A DNA stretch of 64,000 bases, from NCBI GenBank assembly GCA_032622095.1, contig CP136063.1, positions 213,295,982 to 213,359,981 of the forward strand, in the 5' to 3' direction. A program made the position numbers and the translations under genes. This document shows, piece after piece, positions 12,894 to 25,790 of the stretch. Within the stretch, counting starts at the first letter, position 1. The number at the start of each line of letters is the position of its first letter. Under the pieces are notes generated by a model that saw only the letters and a program-made list of their open reading frames with translations, was not told the origin of the DNA and made no database searches. Source of the DNA: Siphonodentalium dalli. Taxonomy: Eukaryota; Mollusca; Scaphopoda; Gadilida; Siphonodentaliidae.

Positions 12894-14097
12894 GGGCGCG
12901 TACACATGAAGCTGCAAGAAAATATCTGCAAGAAAATATCAGGTAAAATTGCACACTGATATTTTCTAGCTGCAAAGATTACGCCCGTGAGAACGCGGCG
13001 GTTTAGACGGCGTTGATTGAGCTCAATCAGAACAGTATAAGTCATGCTGGTTCAAGCGAATTGCGTCCGGTAAATAACCTATAGTCCATTTTGGCAATTC
13101 ATAGCTTTTTGAAATTTCCAACAGTTTCTGTTGACATGTATTACCGAAGTCGGGTGGGATTAGCAACGTTGCTGATCTCATGCATAAAGACCGTCTGCAT
13201 AATGAGAAAGTGGTCACGTTATTTGGAAATTTGGAAATGTTATAATTTCATAGTGCATGTATATGTGGGGTGACAAATGTTATTATGGTTTTGTGGCAAA
13301 TCGGATGACCCCACCCCCATTGAGACCCCATATGAAGTTTTCAGGAGATTGATGCTTGGTGCATGGGGCTGTGGTGTACATTACGTTACCGAACTTACAT
13401 GGGTGCATGTGGGGACATGAGACTCCCGCCAACTTGGAAACAATATTAGTTGGAAATTTCACACCAACAATGGTTTGAAATTGTTCTTGTAGTCTGATTT
13501 TTCAACCATTAATGTATGTGGAATTCGTGGTTTTAGACCAACATTTGCATTTTTCCTACTTTGGTCAAATTATTGGTTTGGAATTTCTTCTAGGCCCCTC
13601 CCTCCCCGGTGTCCAGTCAAAATTCAAGGTATGTGAGGTACCATATGGGAAATTCAAAGACGATGGGAGGTGTGCAAATTCAATTATGTGATTTTGGGTC
13701 TTTGGCCCGATTCAAGAGGGGGTGCAGTTGGAAATCCATGGACATCCTCCGTCAGCGGAAACCCTCAAAAGATATATATGTCCCCACACATATCCATATA
13801 ATAGCTCAGCGATTATGTCAAACAATCCAAAATGGAATTACGAAGTCATTGTTGAAACAGGCGATAATATTGATGGATCATAACTCGAGTGCGTGAACCG
13901 TTACCCGTGTGTCCCTTATAGAGATTAGTTAACGGATACCGATGGCCACCAATCAAGGTGAACACATATCACCAACTGGCGATAAAATATCAGCGCGCTG
14001 CCTTCGTCGGATATTTTCCGGTAATATTTATTTGATTGGTCAAGTAAGTCACATGGGGCATACCTGATATTTTCTTGCCCGCCATGTGTACGCGCCC
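12894..14097. mobile_element. Non-autonomous TIR DNA transposon, TTAA-type ends
   Basis: The left end reads GGGCGCGTACACATG, then GCAAGAAAATATCAGGTA. The reverse complement of the right end (14097 to about 14055) reads GGGCGCGTACACATGG, then GCAAGAAAATATCAGGTA. The left end has a short internal doubling of GCAAGAAAATATC. The right flank is TTAA and the left flank is ATTA, compatible with a TTAA target that has lost a base. TTAA targets are known for the piggyBac and Kolobok superfamilies. The 1.2-kb interior has no recognisable transposase, so it is a non-autonomous derivative. Confidence 0.75.
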
Positions 14098-14293
14098 TTA
14101 AGGTCAGTTCGAACTATTAAAAAGCATATAATTATACACGCAGTATACGAGACATTTCGTATATCTGGAAGTGATATGTAGAAGGTGTGCATCCAGTGAA
14201 TCATGGGCTGTGTCACTGCCCCTCCTCCAATATACCTCTATAACGTTGCCATTCTGCCCCCTGGATATGTTAATTGTGATATACAATACTCGC

Positions 14294-14403
14294 TTGACCT
14301 AATGGGATGGGCTGTGGGCCTCGGATCATGACCTAATGGGATGGGCTGTGGGTCTCGGATCATTCTTGACTTAATGAGATGGGCTGTGGGCCTCGGATCA
14401 TGG
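14294..14403 (+). repeat. Three-copy minisatellite, unit 35-38 bp
   Basis: Three copies of TGAC(C/T)TAATGGGATGGGC followed by TGTGGGCCTCGGATCAT start at 14294, 14329 and 14367. Confidence 0.9.
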
Positions 14404-14950
14404 TTAGATTATCTGAATAAAGTCAAGCTAAGATATTGCCGTCGAGTGTGCGGAAGTCTGAATCTGAGAGTCAATTAATTTAGCACAGTTTACAGGCAGT
14501 ATATCTCGTCCAATCACCATCACTTTTCATATGCAGGTTTGGGCAAATGCCTAGACGAGGTTCCAATCGGCCGCCCAAAATGGCCGCCATGGTTGTCATC
14601 TTGTTTAAATAATAAAATTGCTGTGGTAATGTCATAATTGCAGCAGTAGATCTAGACAAACTACAATGTACAGTGCCATTGGCACTTTCATTCTAGCATT
14701 ATATCTATGTTCTTGTATTTTCCTTGTATGCGTTGGTGTGACCGCAGTCTTATGACATCACGACTACGATTAGATTCATTAGAACTTACACATAATTTGA
14801 TTACGTATTACCCTAACAGTCGCTGTAAACGTACCCGTTGCCCTATCCGTGAGTTGCTAAACTTGTCTATTGTCAATACGGTATATTTAGAAATATTCCA
14901 GCGACATATCTGGTGTTGCGAACACTTGGTGGACTGTTTGTTTTCAATGC
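14404..14950. other. Sequence downstream of the CTLD terminal exon
   Basis: This would hold the 3' UTR of the minus-strand PAN-CTLD gene. I found no canonical minus-strand AATAAA within about 250 bp of the stop. Positions 14568-14600 hold the CGCCCAAAATGGCCGCCATG motif shared with other intronic repeats. Confidence 0.4.
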
Positions 14951-15177
14951 TCATAGTTCACATACGTATCTAAAGAAAAGACCCACAGGCGATAAGTCAC
15001 AGTCGAAGTCGTTCATGCGAGTGGGCTCACTGCCTCCCCAGTGTGTAACACTCATGCAGTGCTGACTTCCACCCTGATTCACATCAGGTGCAATCCAAAT
15101 CTGGTCGCCATTACGGTTCTGCCAGTCATGCCAGCTTGATTCGTCATTCCCTTCGACAAAGAACACCGCAATGTTTC
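14951..15177 (-). CDS. PAN-CTLD lectin gene, exon 3 (second half of C-type lectin domain, stop)
   Basis: Minus-strand terminal exon. A TTTACAG acceptor precedes 15177; the exon enters in phase 1 (two bases complete a Gly codon) and ends in TGA at 14953-14951. It supplies residues 152-226 of the joined protein. The reading has the hallmarks of the second half of a C-type lectin-like domain: GNDESSWHDWQNRNG, a cysteine in SQHCMSV (C192), MNDFDC (C211) in the place of the usual WND-C motif, and a final YVCEL (C224). C192-C211 and C125-C224 would form the two canonical disulfides. The EPN/QPD sugar-selectivity motifs are not evident, so calcium-dependent sugar binding is not assured. The exon is close in sequence to the terminal exon at 60790-60543. 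It lies 26.7 kb from exon 2, so an alternative is that it ends a different, unseen lectin gene; phase and domain continuity favour the join. Confidence 0.75.
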
Positions 15178-15254
15178 CTGTAAATGCAAATTGAAATACA
15201 AAGAGTTGACATAATCTGAATTGCTTTTGCAGAAAATCAGTAACATATGATGGT

Positions 15255-15420
15255 TACCACACTCGTCATTGGTGATAATGACGATGGCGATGATGATGGC
15301 GACGAGGAGGAAGACCACGGCGGTGATGGCGATGACGATGACGATAATAACGACGACGACAGTGACGATGGCATGCTGACGATGGTTGCGAAGATGATAA
15401 CGATGATAAATTACTTTGGG
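15255..15420. repeat. GAT/GAC-rich trinucleotide repeat
   Basis: A degenerate GAY/GAN trinucleotide tract just upstream (in minus-gene sense) of CTLD exon 3. It produces acidic or hydrophobic spurious frames on the two strands. It is best read as an intronic microsatellite. Confidence 0.85.
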
Positions 15421-18400
15421 GTGAAAACATCTATGTGGATAAATTAGAAAAATCATTCAGATTACGTCACGTGACATTAACATAGACATTAGCTGACCAG
15501 TATGTGTCACCTGCCGTTTGTAACGCCGACAACCGAAGCCATAATAGGCCTTGTTCTTTGCAACCATATATATACTCTCGGCAATAGTTTGTAAGGCTAC
15601 CAAATGGCGTAGTTAATTAAAACGTGACTACCTCGCAAACCTGGTATCCCCAACACGGGTGATGTCGTCAAGACAGTAGCAATTGTTTTATAAAACGAAC
15701 CCACAGATGAATGTAAACGGTGATATCCATTATTTCAAAATTATCCTTTCACTACGAATGTTCGCTTAGTTGGACAGCAGTCATATAGTTCGTTATCAGA
15801 CAGGGACATTTAATGGAATTTCCGGCTCACTACAGGGTGGGTGCGGCTGCGGCTGCTGATATGTTCAAGACACAAGGTTGGGGTGGGTGGGTGTCTCGTC
15901 CGAAGAAAATTTCCCACACTGAAATTTACTCATGTTTGTCCTCTATTAACCCTTATATAGACTCGAATCAAGAGGCACATATCATTTGGAACACATTTAG
16001 CTCCCTGTAGGGGGTCTATGTATGGTCCGAGTTTCCAATACCGGTACAAATGCCGACATTCTGGCAGGCTTAAGGGGATGGAAAAGTCTGTTTCATTAAA
16101 AATGTCTGGAAACGGGCTGACAAAATTGGCATTTTTCACATAAAAGCAGACAGAATAGCTATAACAACATAGAGATAATATATAGAGCATATATCGTTAA
16201 AGGGGGTGCCACCAATAGATGTAAGCTAAAAAGCTTTTTGTACCAGAAAACTTACTTTGAAACAGAGTATATATCTGCAATATTATGGTAATGTTTTGGC
16301 ATTACAATGTGAAAAACAATAACTTAAACAGTATCATTGTGCAGCCCATTATGATAAGTGACATACCATTAAGAGCCAAGGAGCAATGCTTTAGATTAAT
16401 GTTCACGGTACCGTTTGAAAAACGTCCGCTAAAACGTGTCAGTTTTCCTTGGGAGACAGTCGCCATATTTCTATTGTAAACACATGTTCATGATGTTGTT
16501 GTCATTTTTTAATTCGTGTCAGGTACATGAAAATCGACCACGAAAGCATTTAGATCCTTCAATCGGGCAATTTTATGATGTGAACTCGATGCTTACAGTT
16601 TGTTTAAGCTGTTGGAATTAATTACATTGCTTGATTACCTACGGTTTATGAAGTTTTGTGCTGTTTACAGATGACAATGTTTATATTCTATTTTTAGAAT
16701 AAGCACTATGGTCGAAAGCGAGATTACAGATGTCGTATTATTACGCAAATCACATAAATAGAAAAATTACATGTTTCAAAATATTGTATTATTCTAAAAT
16801 CAAATAGCCTATATAAAAACAAATTTATAAATAGGAAAGTACCGTATTCCGACGAATTGTGTTATATTTTTATATTTTCAATTCTATTTTGGTGCACTGT
16901 AAGAAAAACAGTGTACAGAAAAATACGTTTAATAAAATTTGAATTAATCGAGAAATTGTCGGTTATCAGGTACAATCATATAGCTTATAACCCATATATA
17001 TTGATTGGCATAATCAAAAGCTTGATCGGCCATGCGATTGTCTGTACTGATCGATTGTCATTCGTAATCGTATCCAAGTTGCTGGATGGTGTTGTTTGTA
17101 ATCATGGCCGCCCAATGGTATGTGCATCGGCTATCGCAAAATAATGTTCGCGAGAATGCGTGTTTTTTGTTTACTATTGCTCAAGTTATTTTATGAGTTA
17201 GTCACCCAGGTAAATATTCTTAGGGTATTTGTCAGATTGAGTTGTTATTAGACATTTGAAAGATAATTAATTCTTATTCTTAAAACAGTGGTAGAGTGTG
17301 GGTTAACACATTGCATGGATGACCACTGGAATCACTAACATTTGACCAGTAGCATTCGTTTTATCCAATCAGATGTGAAACAATCAGTACACATGGGCAG
17401 AGTTGTACAGTACACATGGGCAGAGTTTAGCTTACCACTGCAATACCACACCTGAAATCACACTGGTTCGGAGATCTATGCCTTCTTCAGTATATCAGTT
17501 AGTTTACCATTTGCAAGCATCATTATTCTGACTTAATAGTAACAATACATCACTGTTGCTATATCTCACTCATTTTCATGTACAGTACCACTACCAGTTA
17601 TGTTTTCTATTTTGATCTTATGCATGTAATGCCAATGTGAAGACCCATATCCACTATCATTGATGCAGCAACTTTGGATATTATGGTCTCTCATACCAAG
17701 AAAAATAGTTCCTAAGAATGTAAACAATGCAAATGGAGGACATTTTCTCATTATTCAGGATGACAGTACTATTTTTACAGGCAGGATATTTGGGAAAGTT
17801 CATGTTTCTCCGCAAAATGATGTCTCCTTGGCTCTAGCCAGATTCTTATAGGACCATTTTGACTGTTCAGTTTGTGCAAAAAGTTAACCATTGGAACTGG
17901 AGAAACGCCGTTTGGGGACATGAGTTTTTGTCACTCTATGGCGAGTAAATTATAACAGCTGAAATTCATCTACTAATGGCAAGATCTGTGTTTATTATTG
18001 ATTATTATGTGTGAAAATTATGAAGTTTACCCATTCTATGGCTGATGAGTAATTGTCGATAATCTGGAGGTAGGGTGCAATCCGCGGTGGCCATCTTGAC
18101 CAAACTTTACCATCCACTTAACACGAAGTAAACAGGTTTGTGTTTGCTAAGTCACTTGATAAATTTATTTGCTTATAACACCGAACTCATAACTCCAGAA
18201 ACAAAAACGACTTTACAACTTTGCGTGATTCCGTACGTGTACTGCAACAGTTTATGTTAAGAACACGGTGATAATCGTTATGTGGGAGAAAAGCAATATG
18301 TCGGCATTATCGTGTCTAGGTATGTTGTTATCAGTCCTTGGACTCAAAGATCACAATTTAAAAAAATATATTTTACAACCCACTTATAATAATAAGATTA

Positions 18401-19429
18401 CAGTTACAATGTAGGAAATCCACCTTATGCACGGAGCTCATGACAACGTGTCGAGCCTGCAACTGGGTTCATTTAGACAATTTACCTCATCAAAGTTCGA
18501 AATTGTCGGGTAGATTAAAAAATCAAAAATGAGCCAGTATGAGCGAAGTTTTTATTGTGTATGTTATGTTTGGAGTCGAAAGATGGGGTCGAAGTGATAG
18601 ATGCAATCTACCATGTATATGTTTCCTAACTTTTTGTTCTTTTATATTTTTAAGTTGGCGATATAATTGGGTTTTTTTTAAATTAATAATAAAGTCATGT
18701 CATGACAGTTATCATTGTCAAGGAACCTCATCAGCATAGTATGTTTTAGCCCCGTAAAACGATTAGCCCCCGTGTGAGCGACAGTCGTGCTGCACAAACG
18801 GAGTAACGCAAAATGTAAACACGAGGCCATCCATGTAGTGCGACATTATCCCTCCAGCCATCAAACCATAGTGTCCAGCATAGTGACTAATTGTCACACA
18901 ATACACACATACATGTACAATACCATTTCGCACACAAGTAATGGACCTGGTATTAACCTGGTTTCATTACCAGATAACACGCTCATAATTATGTTGGTGT
19001 TAGATTATGTGATTAGGCAGGTTTAGGCATCACATAATAAGGTACATATATTAGTATGATTGAAGCAGATTGGAATACAATTGTTTCACGCTATTCTATG
19101 TATTTTTATCACTAGTCAGTAAAAAAAGTGTGAAGACTTAATGGTATGGTAGGATGACAAACATATTAGTGACATGTCTAATATATATTGGAACAGGATT
19201 GGAAACAAGAGCAAACAAGGAATACCTTTTGGGTGGTATTGCTGATAAAAAGTTAGTAAAGAAAACGTCAAAAAGTGTCAAATATGTGATAAGGGGGTAG
19301 GTCCCAAATTTCGCCGACGAAAACATATTTGTTTGCAAGTAGGGGTGGTGTGTACCATGAGGTAGGAACATAATGTTTGGGGCTTGTCTCTGCAAATTGC
19401 GTCCAGACAGTTTTTTTTTTACTTTAGGT
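15421..19429. other. Intronic-type DNA, nothing firm
   Basis: About 4 kb without a supported exon. A small direct duplication, AGTACACATGGGCAGAGTT, occurs at about 17385-17430. Frames at 15930-16190 (-), 16857-17144 (+) and 17566-17851 have no recognisable domain. If the three-exon lectin model is right, this is part of its second intron. Confidence 0.4.
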
Positions 19430-19770
19430 AGCCGTGAAAAGATTCCGCAAAACGTTACGGAATAAAGTTGCGGAAGCTACATGTATAATACCGTTGGAAC
19501 CAGCCGAAACATGTACGGTAAATCCGTTGTTACAATTGGACGGTAAATTCCGTAAATTCCTGCAGTAAGTAATCCCGTACAACTTTATGACATCAATTTC
19601 CGGCAGCTATGATACCGTTGGAACATGCAGCCGTAACATTTACGGTAATTCCGTTGATATAACTGAACTGTAAATTCCATAAACTCCTACCGTAAATTGT
19701 ATTATATCCTCGTAAATCTATTGCGACACAATCTCATGTATACAGTAACGGTATTTCTGTAAAAAAAAAA
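19430..19770. repeat. Tandem repeat rich in CCGTAAATT, unit about 123 bp
   Basis: Two main copies share ATACCGTTGGAAC (19487 and 19610), then ACGGTAA-TCCGTTG-TA and GTAAATTCC-TAAA-TCCT. Diverged half-units lie on either side (19440-19480 and 19690-19770). No coding content. Confidence 0.75.
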
Positions 19771-20470
19771 TATTTCTCTGTAAATATTACAATCTCCCAT
19801 AACCGTGGTTGGGGTTAATTGTCTCATAAAATTCATTAAACTGTTTATGTCCGGGGTGGAAGTTTGAGCATATATTGTACGAAGCTCTGTCGAATAAACA
19901 TATTAATAGACAGTTGACAGCAACTACCAATTGATGAACAATCAAATTAAGCATGATTAGTTTGATCTTTTAATATGTTATTTCCTCTGAGGCAAACATG
20001 CAGCAGTCATTGCCACAATGGTCTATCCAATAGAAAGTAGGCCTACACACATACAGGTATGCTGAATGATGGGGCATACCTTATAGCAGAATACAAAGGG
20101 CAATTTTAGTCAATATCCAAAACACTAATAAGAGCTCAATTTAATGTATGTATGTACAAGTACATCTATAAGAGCAAAACGAACTCACGTTATGTAATGG
20201 TGATACATTATTGAACGGCCAATTGACATACCTACATACCTACTAATCGCATCAGTATTCTAAAGTATTTATTTCGTGTGAGCTTTTCAATTACGAGTAA
20301 TATTATTTTCGACCAATCTAAAACAAGAATCGAGCCTGCCAGTTTGGGACATAAAGGAACAAAGGCTATAGTCATCTTATTTAGAACTCAAATTTATGTT
20401 AAGGTAAAACATGAATTGGCATACATAATTTAACTTTGTAGTCCTTCCTTTAATTTTACAACTCCAGTGA
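19771..20470. other. Non-coding stretch, nothing recognised
   Basis: AT-rich, with no long frames and no repeats that I could support. Confidence 0.4.
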
Positions 20471-20489
20471 ATACAATGTCATATTCATA

Positions 20490-21290
20490 CTGCTGTGTGA
20501 GGGACTGATGTTATTGTATGTGTCAGTTAATACAGAGTTACCATTTTAGAAACTATTATCAGTCCGAGCTTGATTGCTGAATCACATCATAGGAATGAAC
20601 CACACTTCCCGGGGAACAACGTGAAAATGTCTGAGAGTTCTCGGTCATCACATTGCAGTTTAGTCATGAATTGTCAAAGCGTAGTCATGGGTTGTTTTGA
20701 TCCATACGGGAATATATTAGTGTCTGATTTCTTAAGAGTTGGCTGTGGATACATGTTCTTTAAGTCACGTTCTTTGATAACACATGTACCGGCACCTGGG
20801 CCAGCCAACAGTCTGTTTGCAGTTCCATTTATTTGCGGTGTTCATAGCGAAACATTTCTGCGTCACTTTCCTCCGATTGCCTGTGTCAGTTGTACAGAGA
20901 TACTGCACTTGAGGACATTTATCAGTCAGAGCTTGATTGCTGGGTCACATGGTATAATGAGTGATCGGCACTTCCCGGAAACAAAGTGGACATTTTAATT
21001 TCAGCTAAACCATAAATTATCCAATCGCACTCATGGGTTATGTTGTTCCATACGCGGATATGTTAGTATCTGATTTCTTTAGAGACGTTTCTTCAAGTCA
21101 AATTCGTCAATCACATTTATATCAGCAACTGAGTCAGCTATCAGTCTGGCCACATCAACGTTCATGTTGTTGATACTTCGATGGAGTTTAGTGTTTATTT
21201 ATGGGATCTGATTTGATTTTTGTCTGATTTTGTGATACATGTTTGGCATATTGTGAAGATTCAATGTCTTTGGTTTGTGTATAGTCACTT
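20490..21290. repeat. Two-copy direct repeat, unit about 360 bp
   Basis: Copies carry ATCAG(T)C-GAGCTTGATTGCTG at 20558 and 20921 (spacing 363), followed in both by a CACTTCCCGG block, ATGGGTTGT, a TCCATACG-GATAT-TTAGT-TCTGATTTCTT block and CAGCCA/CAGCTA-AGTCTG. A 142-codon plus-strand frame (20570-20998) runs through the first copy into the second but is not kept in copy 2 and has no known domain, so I treat it as chance. Confidence 0.7.
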
Positions 21291-21628
21291 TCTCGGTTCT
21301 TGCGTTGTCGAGACACTGTTTGGTGTGATAAACCTTTGTTACCCTACTCCTTAGTTTACACCTATCTGTTTGGCCCATGCCCTGTCACGTGCCGGGCGAC
21401 AAATCACATTGTCACGAAAAGTATCTTGTTGTAATTTTAATGAAATTCATCCATGGATAATGTGTGTGTTTTTATCTCGCGGCAATTTTCCCATACCATA
21501 CCATCTGGTATCATACTTGCCGTTTTTTTCTAACTTTCTATGTATTTTAATCCTTGTCGCCAATGTGATGTATTGGAGATAATTTAGGGATGATTTATAA
21601 TCTATCTCGTTCAGGAATCACTGAACTA

Positions 21629-22040
21629 AATGGTTTCCCATAGGCGACAGTGTTAACGTTTCGCCCGAATTCACTGAATTGAAGCCTACAGGCTATTCCA
21701 GTGGTTTTTACCCAGATAGATTGACAACAGTTGATGACGAAAATGAAAGAAAAATCATAGGTCATGTGTTTACTTTTAAAAATAAATCCCCAAGTGTACG
21801 ACATAACAGGGCTATCACACAGCAGCTTGTTAAATTAATTTCCCAGTCACAAAAATCAATTCCCCCCATTAATTCACCAGTTTAAATTATATGATTTAGA
21901 TATTATGTACAAATCAAATAAATACGATGTCATCCGTTAATAACGTGCCACATGTATCAGGTGAAGGTCATTCTTCGGTTACCTTCACCTTTAGTGTAAT
22001 CGCTCATCGACTCGAGAAACATTTAGCTCCCTGATTCCTA
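21629..22040 (+). repeat. Direct repeat of about 410 bp, copy 1, with a partly conserved frame
   Basis: Starts at ATGGTTTCCCATAGGCGACA and ends at AGCTCCCTGATTCCT; homologous to 22433-22852. One frame runs open across about 85 codons here (WFPIGDSVNV... then a stop after NSPV). The same frame is kept in copy 2 for about the first 60 codons (EFTELKP-GYSSG-YPDRLT) before a shift. I do not recognise the product. It may be a fragment of a transposon ORF or an exon duplicated with its flanks. Confidence 0.7.
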
Positions 22041-22432
22041 TATATATATATGTATATGTGTACTACACAGCGTTTCTTATAATAATTTATCAAACTATAG
22101 ACCTTACTGAAACCAAAACATGGGTTATATCGGGCAGAATTGGTTTAATTTTTTCAATATGTGGGCTCCTGAAAATTAGTATCAATCGTCAAAATAAAGC
22201 CACAAAATTTAGATTTGTTTTCACTTTTACTAGCTGATGTATCTCGTACAAACTGAAATATGCCCTTATACACCACAATATTACTAAATTGAAGAGGAAA
22301 TGTTAGACTTTGTTAGTCTACATTTTGAGAGCGATATCCTGTCCAGTTTTAACACTTTTCGTGCATAATTTGGCAATGTATAATAAAAAATTACCAGAAT
22401 TAAAAAAAAATTTATAAATACTTTAATAGCAA

Positions 22433-22852
22433 TATGGTTTCCCATAGGCGACAGTGTTAACGTTTCGACCGAATTCACTGAGTTGAAACCCAAAGGCTAT
22501 TCCAGTGGTGTTTACCCTGATAGATTGACACCAGTTGATCACGAAAATTACAGAAAAATCATAGGTCATGTGTTAACTTTTCAAAATAAATTCCCTAGTG
22601 TACGACTTTGGTCTGGAAAAACCCAGAACTACAGGAACTAGTTAAATCAATTTCCCAGTCACAAAAATCCATTCCCCTATTAATTCACCAGTTTTAATTA
22701 TGTGATGTGATGTTCAAATCAAATAAATACGATGTCATCCTTTAATAACGTGTCACATGTATCAGGTGAAGGTCATTCTTCAGTTACATTCACCTTCAGC
22801 ATTCCACGGTTTACTCGCTCATCGACTCTCGAACATATTTAGCTCCCTGATT
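22433..22852 (+). repeat. Direct repeat of about 410 bp, copy 2
   Basis: Offset about 806 bp from copy 1. Differences are scattered substitutions plus small indels near 22605-22630 that break the shared frame. The tail CAAATAAATACGATGTCATCC and the block ATGTATCAGGTGAAGGTCATTCTTC are nearly identical in both copies; an ATTCCACGGTTTACTC insertion distinguishes this one. Confidence 0.75.
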
Positions 22853-23812
22853 CCTTCAATCTTAAGTTACGGGCGGAGACATATTGGTTGATATAAAGGT
22901 TATACACATCCGGATATTTACCGGATCGAAATAAAGGGTAACACTAAAATGCGTATTGCTTTGCATAGTGTAACTGAACTCATCACCTTATAGTCCAGGC
23001 ACATTAGACGTGACATGTGAAAGTAAGGAAATACATCGGGGAAAGCTGATTTTCTTTATATTATTAGGCCATAACATCGCGAACGCGTCATGAAGAGTCC
23101 CATAGAGTCCGAGCTGAACTTTCATTTTACACCATTTGTTTTTCATATAAAAAAACAAACTTCAAAATTTTTCACAATCATTGAAATAATTGGATGCTGT
23201 AGTAATTGTTCAACCAAAAAATAAGGGACACTTAATATTGTTAAATACACAATTCTCGAACAAGATACACACATTCAACGGGGGACTTCGAGTGAATTTC
23301 GCAATTATGGATATCAAATAACGTAATGATCCCAACAAATGACGATTTTTTTCTAGCAAGCTGTCGTATTCGATATCAGATTTCTCGGGCTTCTCAAAAC
23401 ATAAACGCGAGCAACTTTTTAAAACAAAACTGCACATATATAAATCCATCACTATTATATGCGGAATTAGCGACTATGCGTATGATAAGTTGTCAATATT
23501 TGTAAAAACATAACTCTATCCCCTAAACCGGTTCTCATCGACCTAGTCAAACCTTTCTCTTCTGCTAATCCAGGCCCTTGGTGTAGAAAAAACAACACTT
23601 GTTAAAAAAGGAGACACAATCATGAAATGAAACTTGGCACATATGTTCTTTATACGCCACTGCTCATTTTCAGATGTGGCGATATTCGCATCAGGTCCGT
23701 CCTTATCAACGGTTGCTAGGCAACTACCCGGCATCGAAGAAATGCAGTTAATGCACATATTATGTGAGTTTAACAAACTAATCTACGTCGTGTAGCATTT
23801 GTACGGTGAGAT
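22853..23812. other. Non-coding stretch, nothing recognised
   Basis: The minus frames 23452-23210 and 23776-23543 are open for 77-80 codons but show no domain, signal or splice pattern. Confidence 0.4.
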
Positions 23813-24235
23813 TAATTATACTATTTGTTGTTTGTGTTGACCTGACTACAATAGTACCACATTTCTTACTTGGGGGGAAATGGTTGCTATAGACACCCCT
23901 GCGATCTAAAATTCAGATATGACTGATATTATGGCATTTTTAACAAAAAACACCAATATAATTTTTTACGGTGAAAAACAATTGTAATAGTTGCTGTTAG
24001 TGTGGATCTGACTGAACATTTTCATACACTTCTTAATTAAGGGAGTGGTAGATGTTGCTAGGGATATATACGAAATACAAAAATGCACATATGACTGATA
24101 GTATGTTAGCTTTAACAAAGTAACAACCTAAATTATTTGTTATGGTAAAAACAATTATGATAGTTGTTAGTGTGAGCCTAACCAGAATGTGGCACACATT
24201 TAGTTCTCATATGGGTACAATTGTCCGCTATGCTC
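23813..24235. repeat. Tandem repeat, unit about 170 bp, about 2.5 copies
   Basis: Unit starts align at 23814 (AATTATACTATTTG), 23980 (AATTGTAATAGTTG) and 24153 (AATTATGATAGTTG), spaced 166 and 173 bp. Shared later blocks are GTTAGTGTG/GTTTGTGTTG-CCTGACT, CACATTT-TT-CT and TGACTGATA-TATG. Confidence 0.8.
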
Positions 24236-24359
24236 CACTCTGAACGGATACCATAATTGGGGAGTTTTGCTATGTGATAGTTGAAACGTTGTTGCTTATC
24301 TTTAATATGACGTATGACCACAATAGTCATATAAGCCATATACCACTCTACTACATATG

Positions 24360-25790
24360 ACGAGCATATGGCCAGTCCCTAATATGTTAGCCACGGCAAA
24401 AAAGAGTTAGGTAAGGACCCAGGCGCATATACGTAGTCATATGACCCATGTCCATATATATATACAACGGGCGTATGATATGTTTAGGCCACGAACCAGG
24501 CCGCCACAGTCCCTTATATATTGGCCTGGTTCAGGCATCTACATGTGTAGACAATGCGGCCCCTTTTAACCACGATGTGATATCTTATCACCAAGAGCAG
24601 AAGCCGCAATGGAGCGAAGCCATGTTATAGACATACATTAATATACTCTATGGCGATAGACCTAGCTCACTATATGTTATATGATATCTAAGCTGAATGG
24701 CACTGTTACATTGTGCAAATACCCAAGTGCCCATAGGTAGACCATGGATGCAGATACCAATGAACACGTTCCATGTATACGTAATGCATTAGTACGTCAC
24801 GGATTCAGGACCCTATATATATTATATTTTATGAACACAAGGGACAGTTATGTGACAGACCCACCTACACATAGGTATTGGACAAACCATAGGATTGTAC
24901 CCATACCTGAGTAGGTGGATATACGTAGGACATGGACCCACCCATTATACGTGATATATCTACACCAATGACCCAGGCACGTTTACGTAGTGCTAATAGG
25001 TAGGCGACTATAGTTATGTATGCATTTGGTACAGGTCCCCAGATACAAGCTACATAATCGGCCTCATTAATTAGGTCATAAACCCACATATTTGCTGGTA
25101 GGAAATGGACTCACATAGCTAAGCGAAGCATGGACCCCAGGCTCATACATGTCATGGTCCACAATCCAACAGGTGTGTAGATCCGCGTCTCTATACGCAT
25201 ACCATGTACGTTCGCCCGCATACATATAATCGACAAACGCCCTATATAACGGAGGCCCATATATATAGGCCGTGTGAAACCACTATAGCTTGGAAATGGA
25301 CCCATATAGGTACAGGCCACTATATGGACAACCCATGTATCCAGGCTGATTTAGTTGACATTATCCAATATGTTTACCAGGCATATATATATGTACGTCA
25401 TGCGCCCACCCCATTTATATCCATGCTACATGTACCTGTCCCAGCCACACATACGACGTGGACCCATGTAGACTCCCCACATTTGGTGCAAATACACAGT
25501 TGCCTATAGTTATGAACTTATGGATGTACCCAGGTCGCTACAGCAAATCCATAGAACCAGGCCTAAATTGTATGGCATCTGTCCAGGCCCATGTCCATGA
25601 CATGGACACAGTTGTTAGGAGACATCATGGACCAAAATCGCTGCAGGTGTATATGGCATTCATCGACGCCCATATATGCTGCCCATGTACGCATGCCCGA
25701 ATACGTGTGTGTTAAAAAGACGATCAGATGTGATAATTGGATGTAGTTCCACATAAATAGGTCATGGGTTGCGCATGGACCCATTGAGTG
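24360..25790. repeat. Word-biased degenerate repeat region
   Basis: About 1.4 kb dominated by recurring short words: CCAGGC (for example near 24420, 24495, 24975, 25135, 25340, 25378, 25558 and 25580), ATGGACCCA or GTGGACCCA (near 24932, 25296, 25458 and 25775), CCCATATA, ACATGTAC and TACGTA. No fixed period is visible. Several overlapping short frames on both strands result from few stop-rich words; none resembles a protein. It looks like a very old minisatellite or a composition island, distinct from both flanks. Confidence 0.6.

Noticed and set aside
15079-15456. Acidic (plus) and hydrophobic (minus) frames at 15.1-15.45 kb
   Set aside because: They are translations of a GAT/GAC microsatellite running into the CTLD exon from another frame.
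20570-20998. 142-codon frame as a gene
   Set aside because: It runs through a 360-bp direct repeat, is not preserved in the second copy and has no recognisable domain.
24448-25784. Dense overlapping short frames on both strands
   Set aside because: They result from the word composition of the repeat island; no homology or splice context.
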